Below, piece by piece: positions 62,721-64,000 of a DNA stretch of 64,000 bases. Numbering within the stretch: position 1 is the stretch's first letter; each line of letters opens with the position of its first letter. The stretch spans positions 8,596,014 to 8,660,013 of the forward strand of contig OU342638.1 of the NCBI GenBank assembly GCA_910589415.1, given 5' to 3'. The translations under genes were made by a program, and so were the position numbers. The DNA is from Malachius bipustulatus (taxonomy: Eukaryota; Arthropoda; Insecta; Coleoptera; Melyridae). The notes beneath the pieces were generated by a model. That model was given only the letters and a program-made list of their open reading frames with translations, was not told where the DNA came from and did no database searches.

Positions 62721-63854
62721 ATGGCCGACAGAAACGGACAAAACAGAATCGCTGAATTGGAAGCCGAGTTAGCACGAATAAAACTGGCTCTCCAGTCAGC
62801 AAGGGGACCGGCAGCAGCACCAACGGGGTACCACCAGCCGCCGCAAGTGGAAATAATCAACCAGGTCCTCGAATGGGGACTGCACTTCCACCACAAGCGA
62901 GACGACGCAGTCCTCTTCATCGAACGCCTGAACGAGTTGCAGAACACGTACAGCTTCCCGAAAAGCGGCATGCTGAAGGCGCTACCAGTGCTCCTAGAAG
63001 GGGAAACGCTGCTCTGGTACAGGGTCAACAAGGACGACTGGCAGGACTGGGACCAGTTCGACAGGAGTTTCAAGCGCGCGTTTCTCCCGTACGAGTACCG
63101 ATTGGCGCTGGAGGAAGAAATCAGAGCCAGGAAACAGAGGCCCAACGAGTCGATCAGGGAATACGTAACGGAAATACAGACCCTGATGCGACGGGACGGA
63201 TCGATGTCACCCAGCCAGGAACTCGAGAGAGTGAAGAGGAATATGCGGCCGGAGTTCCGCATCCACCTCCACCTGCATAACGTCACATCGATATCGCACC
63301 TCTTAGATATAGCCTGCGCGTTCGAGTCTCTCGAAAGAGAAAGAACCGCCGCTATATACTGGCCGTCAACCTCCGCGAGCCCGCCGTCAGCGACGACCCT
63401 AAGTCAGCCAGGAACACAGGATCCACAGGACAGTCCTTGCTACAGAGGCGAACAGCAGAACGATGTGGAACAAGAGCCCACATACGTCGACGAGGAGTTA
63501 ATGTTTATTCAGTGCTGCTCCGCCGGACCAGCAGAGCAGAACAAGACAGAAGACAGACCGGAACGGTGCAAAACAGGGGACAAACCAGGACAGGCTGCAA
63601 GGCAGCACAAAACAGAGAACAGAACCAGACAGTCAGAACAGAAGAAACCAGGAAACAGGCCAGAGCAGGCAAAACAGTGCAGCACGAGGCACCAAACAGA
63701 GAGCAGGCCAGAGCAGACTGCGCAAAGCACAGAACAGACAAAACAGAAAAAAGCAGAAATCACAACAAAACCGAGCAGAATAGACGAGAACATTCCAGAG
63801 AAGAACAAGACAGCAGAGATTCACAGGACAGCAAGACAGAGCGAAGAGGAGTAA
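62721..63854 (+). CDS. gag: E Gag-like protein
   Basis: 377 residues from the ATG at 62721; the frame is open 33 codons upstream but only from a GTG. A short coiled-coil-like start (IAELEAELARIKLAL) is followed by a capsid-like Retrotrans_gag domain at about 55-195, with LLEGETLLWYR at 91-101 and NMRPEFR at 174-180. This is visibly the same domain as Gag of family A (LLLEGECLAWYR, NLRPEMK). The C-terminal third is low-complexity, rich in Gln, Lys, Glu, Thr and Arg. No CCHC knuckle is seen. Pol would lie to the right, out of view. Confidence 0.75.
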   Translation: MADRNGQNRIAELEAELARIKLALQSARGPAAAPTGYHQPPQVEIINQVLEWGLHFHHKRDDAVLFIERLNELQNTYSFPKSGMLKALPVLLEGETLLWYRVNKDDWQDWDQFDRSFKRAFLPYEYRLALEEEIRARKQRPNESIREYVTEIQTLMRRDGSMSPSQELERVKRNMRPEFRIHLHLHNVTSISHLLDIACAFESLERERTAAIYWPSTSASPPSATTLSQPGTQDPQDSPCYRGEQQNDVEQEPTYVDEELMFIQCCSAGPAEQNKTEDRPERCKTGDKPGQAARQHKTENRTRQSEQKKPGNRPEQAKQCSTRHQTESRPEQTAQSTEQTKQKKAEITTKPSRIDENIPEKNKTAEIHRTARQSEEE

Positions 63855-64000
63855 AACTCCACAGAGCAGAGCAGCAGACCAGAGAAGTACACAATAGGGG
63901 CTCAGAACCTCTACTAAGCGAGACAAAAGCGGGACCCGATAAACGCTTCGACGAAGGAAGAGCCCTGGGGAAAGGCTGCAGGCACGTCAAGGAGGTGTAC
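63855..64000 (+). other. E sequence after gag, to window edge
   Basis: No stop-free frame long enough to judge. Protease/pol of E would be expected further right. Confidence 0.4.

Larger units (their letters stand above)
33093..64000 (+). mobile_element. Gypsy-like LTR element E (runs off right edge)
   Basis: 5' LTR in two parts (33093-33117 and 62201-62519) split by element C, then a primer-binding site and gag. E interrupts D between reverse transcriptase and RNase H. Its 3' part is outside the window, so autonomy cannot be judged. Confidence 0.75.

Noticed and set aside
63505..63926. Minus-strand ORFs rich in Cys, Leu and Ser opposite the end of E gag
   Set aside because: Shadow of the low-complexity Gln/Lys/Glu/Thr-rich gag tail; composition explains the apparent hydrophobic protein.
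1..64000. tRNA, rRNA or other structured RNA genes
   Set aside because: None recognised. The TGGCGCC sequences are primer-binding sites next to LTRs, not tRNA genes.

Overview
The window looks like a piece of a transposon-rich arthropod genome, most likely an insect. Reasons: Ty3/gypsy LTR retroelements of several lineages (one resembling the 412/mdg1 group), a piggyBac relic, a Merlin (ISXO2-type) transposase relic, mariner-like elements with a DUF4817-type N-terminal domain, and many TA- or TTA-flanked MITEs. The insect order cannot be told from the sequence. Nearly everything is mobile DNA. The only host-gene candidate is a short two-finger C2H2 exon near 3 kb.

Layout. 1-2.5 kb: end of a mariner-like element and several inverted-repeat elements. 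2.85-3.1 kb: C2H2 exon. 3.2-11.6 kb: a gypsy protease fragment (F) split by a full LTR element of family A (A1). 11.6-14.6 kb: a piggyBac relic carrying two MITEs. 15.1-30.4 kb: a Merlin transposase relic and a divergent 126-codon ORF; the space between them holds a solo family-A LTR, and the ORF is split by a complete gypsy element (B, 19249-30197). 30.4-64 kb is a nested stack: gypsy D (minus strand) is cut by gypsy-like E (plus); the 5' LTR of E is cut by the 412-like element C (plus); pol of C is cut by a 22.3-kb tandem array of family A (four LTRs, three internal regions); the third internal region is cut by a 2.78-kb mariner-like element. E continues off the right edge.

Several nestings could be tested by reading frame. 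Removing the insert and one target duplication restores an open frame in gag of C (MITE), pol of C (A array), the piggyBac relic (one MITE), fragment F (A1) and the 126-codon ORF (B).

The most unusual element is family A. Its four internal regions (3.94 kb between LTRs of about 1.9 kb) encode a Gag and, in the -1 frame after a conserved GGGAAAC heptamer, a protease. The protease is followed by a basic linker and a second copy of the Gag zinc-knuckle module, not by reverse transcriptase, RNase H or integrase. It therefore looks like a Gag-Pro-only LTR retroelement that uses enzymes from another element. Gag of E is visibly related to Gag of A, so E is a candidate relative of its helper. All motif, frame and coordinate statements come from reading the sequence; no similarity search was run.
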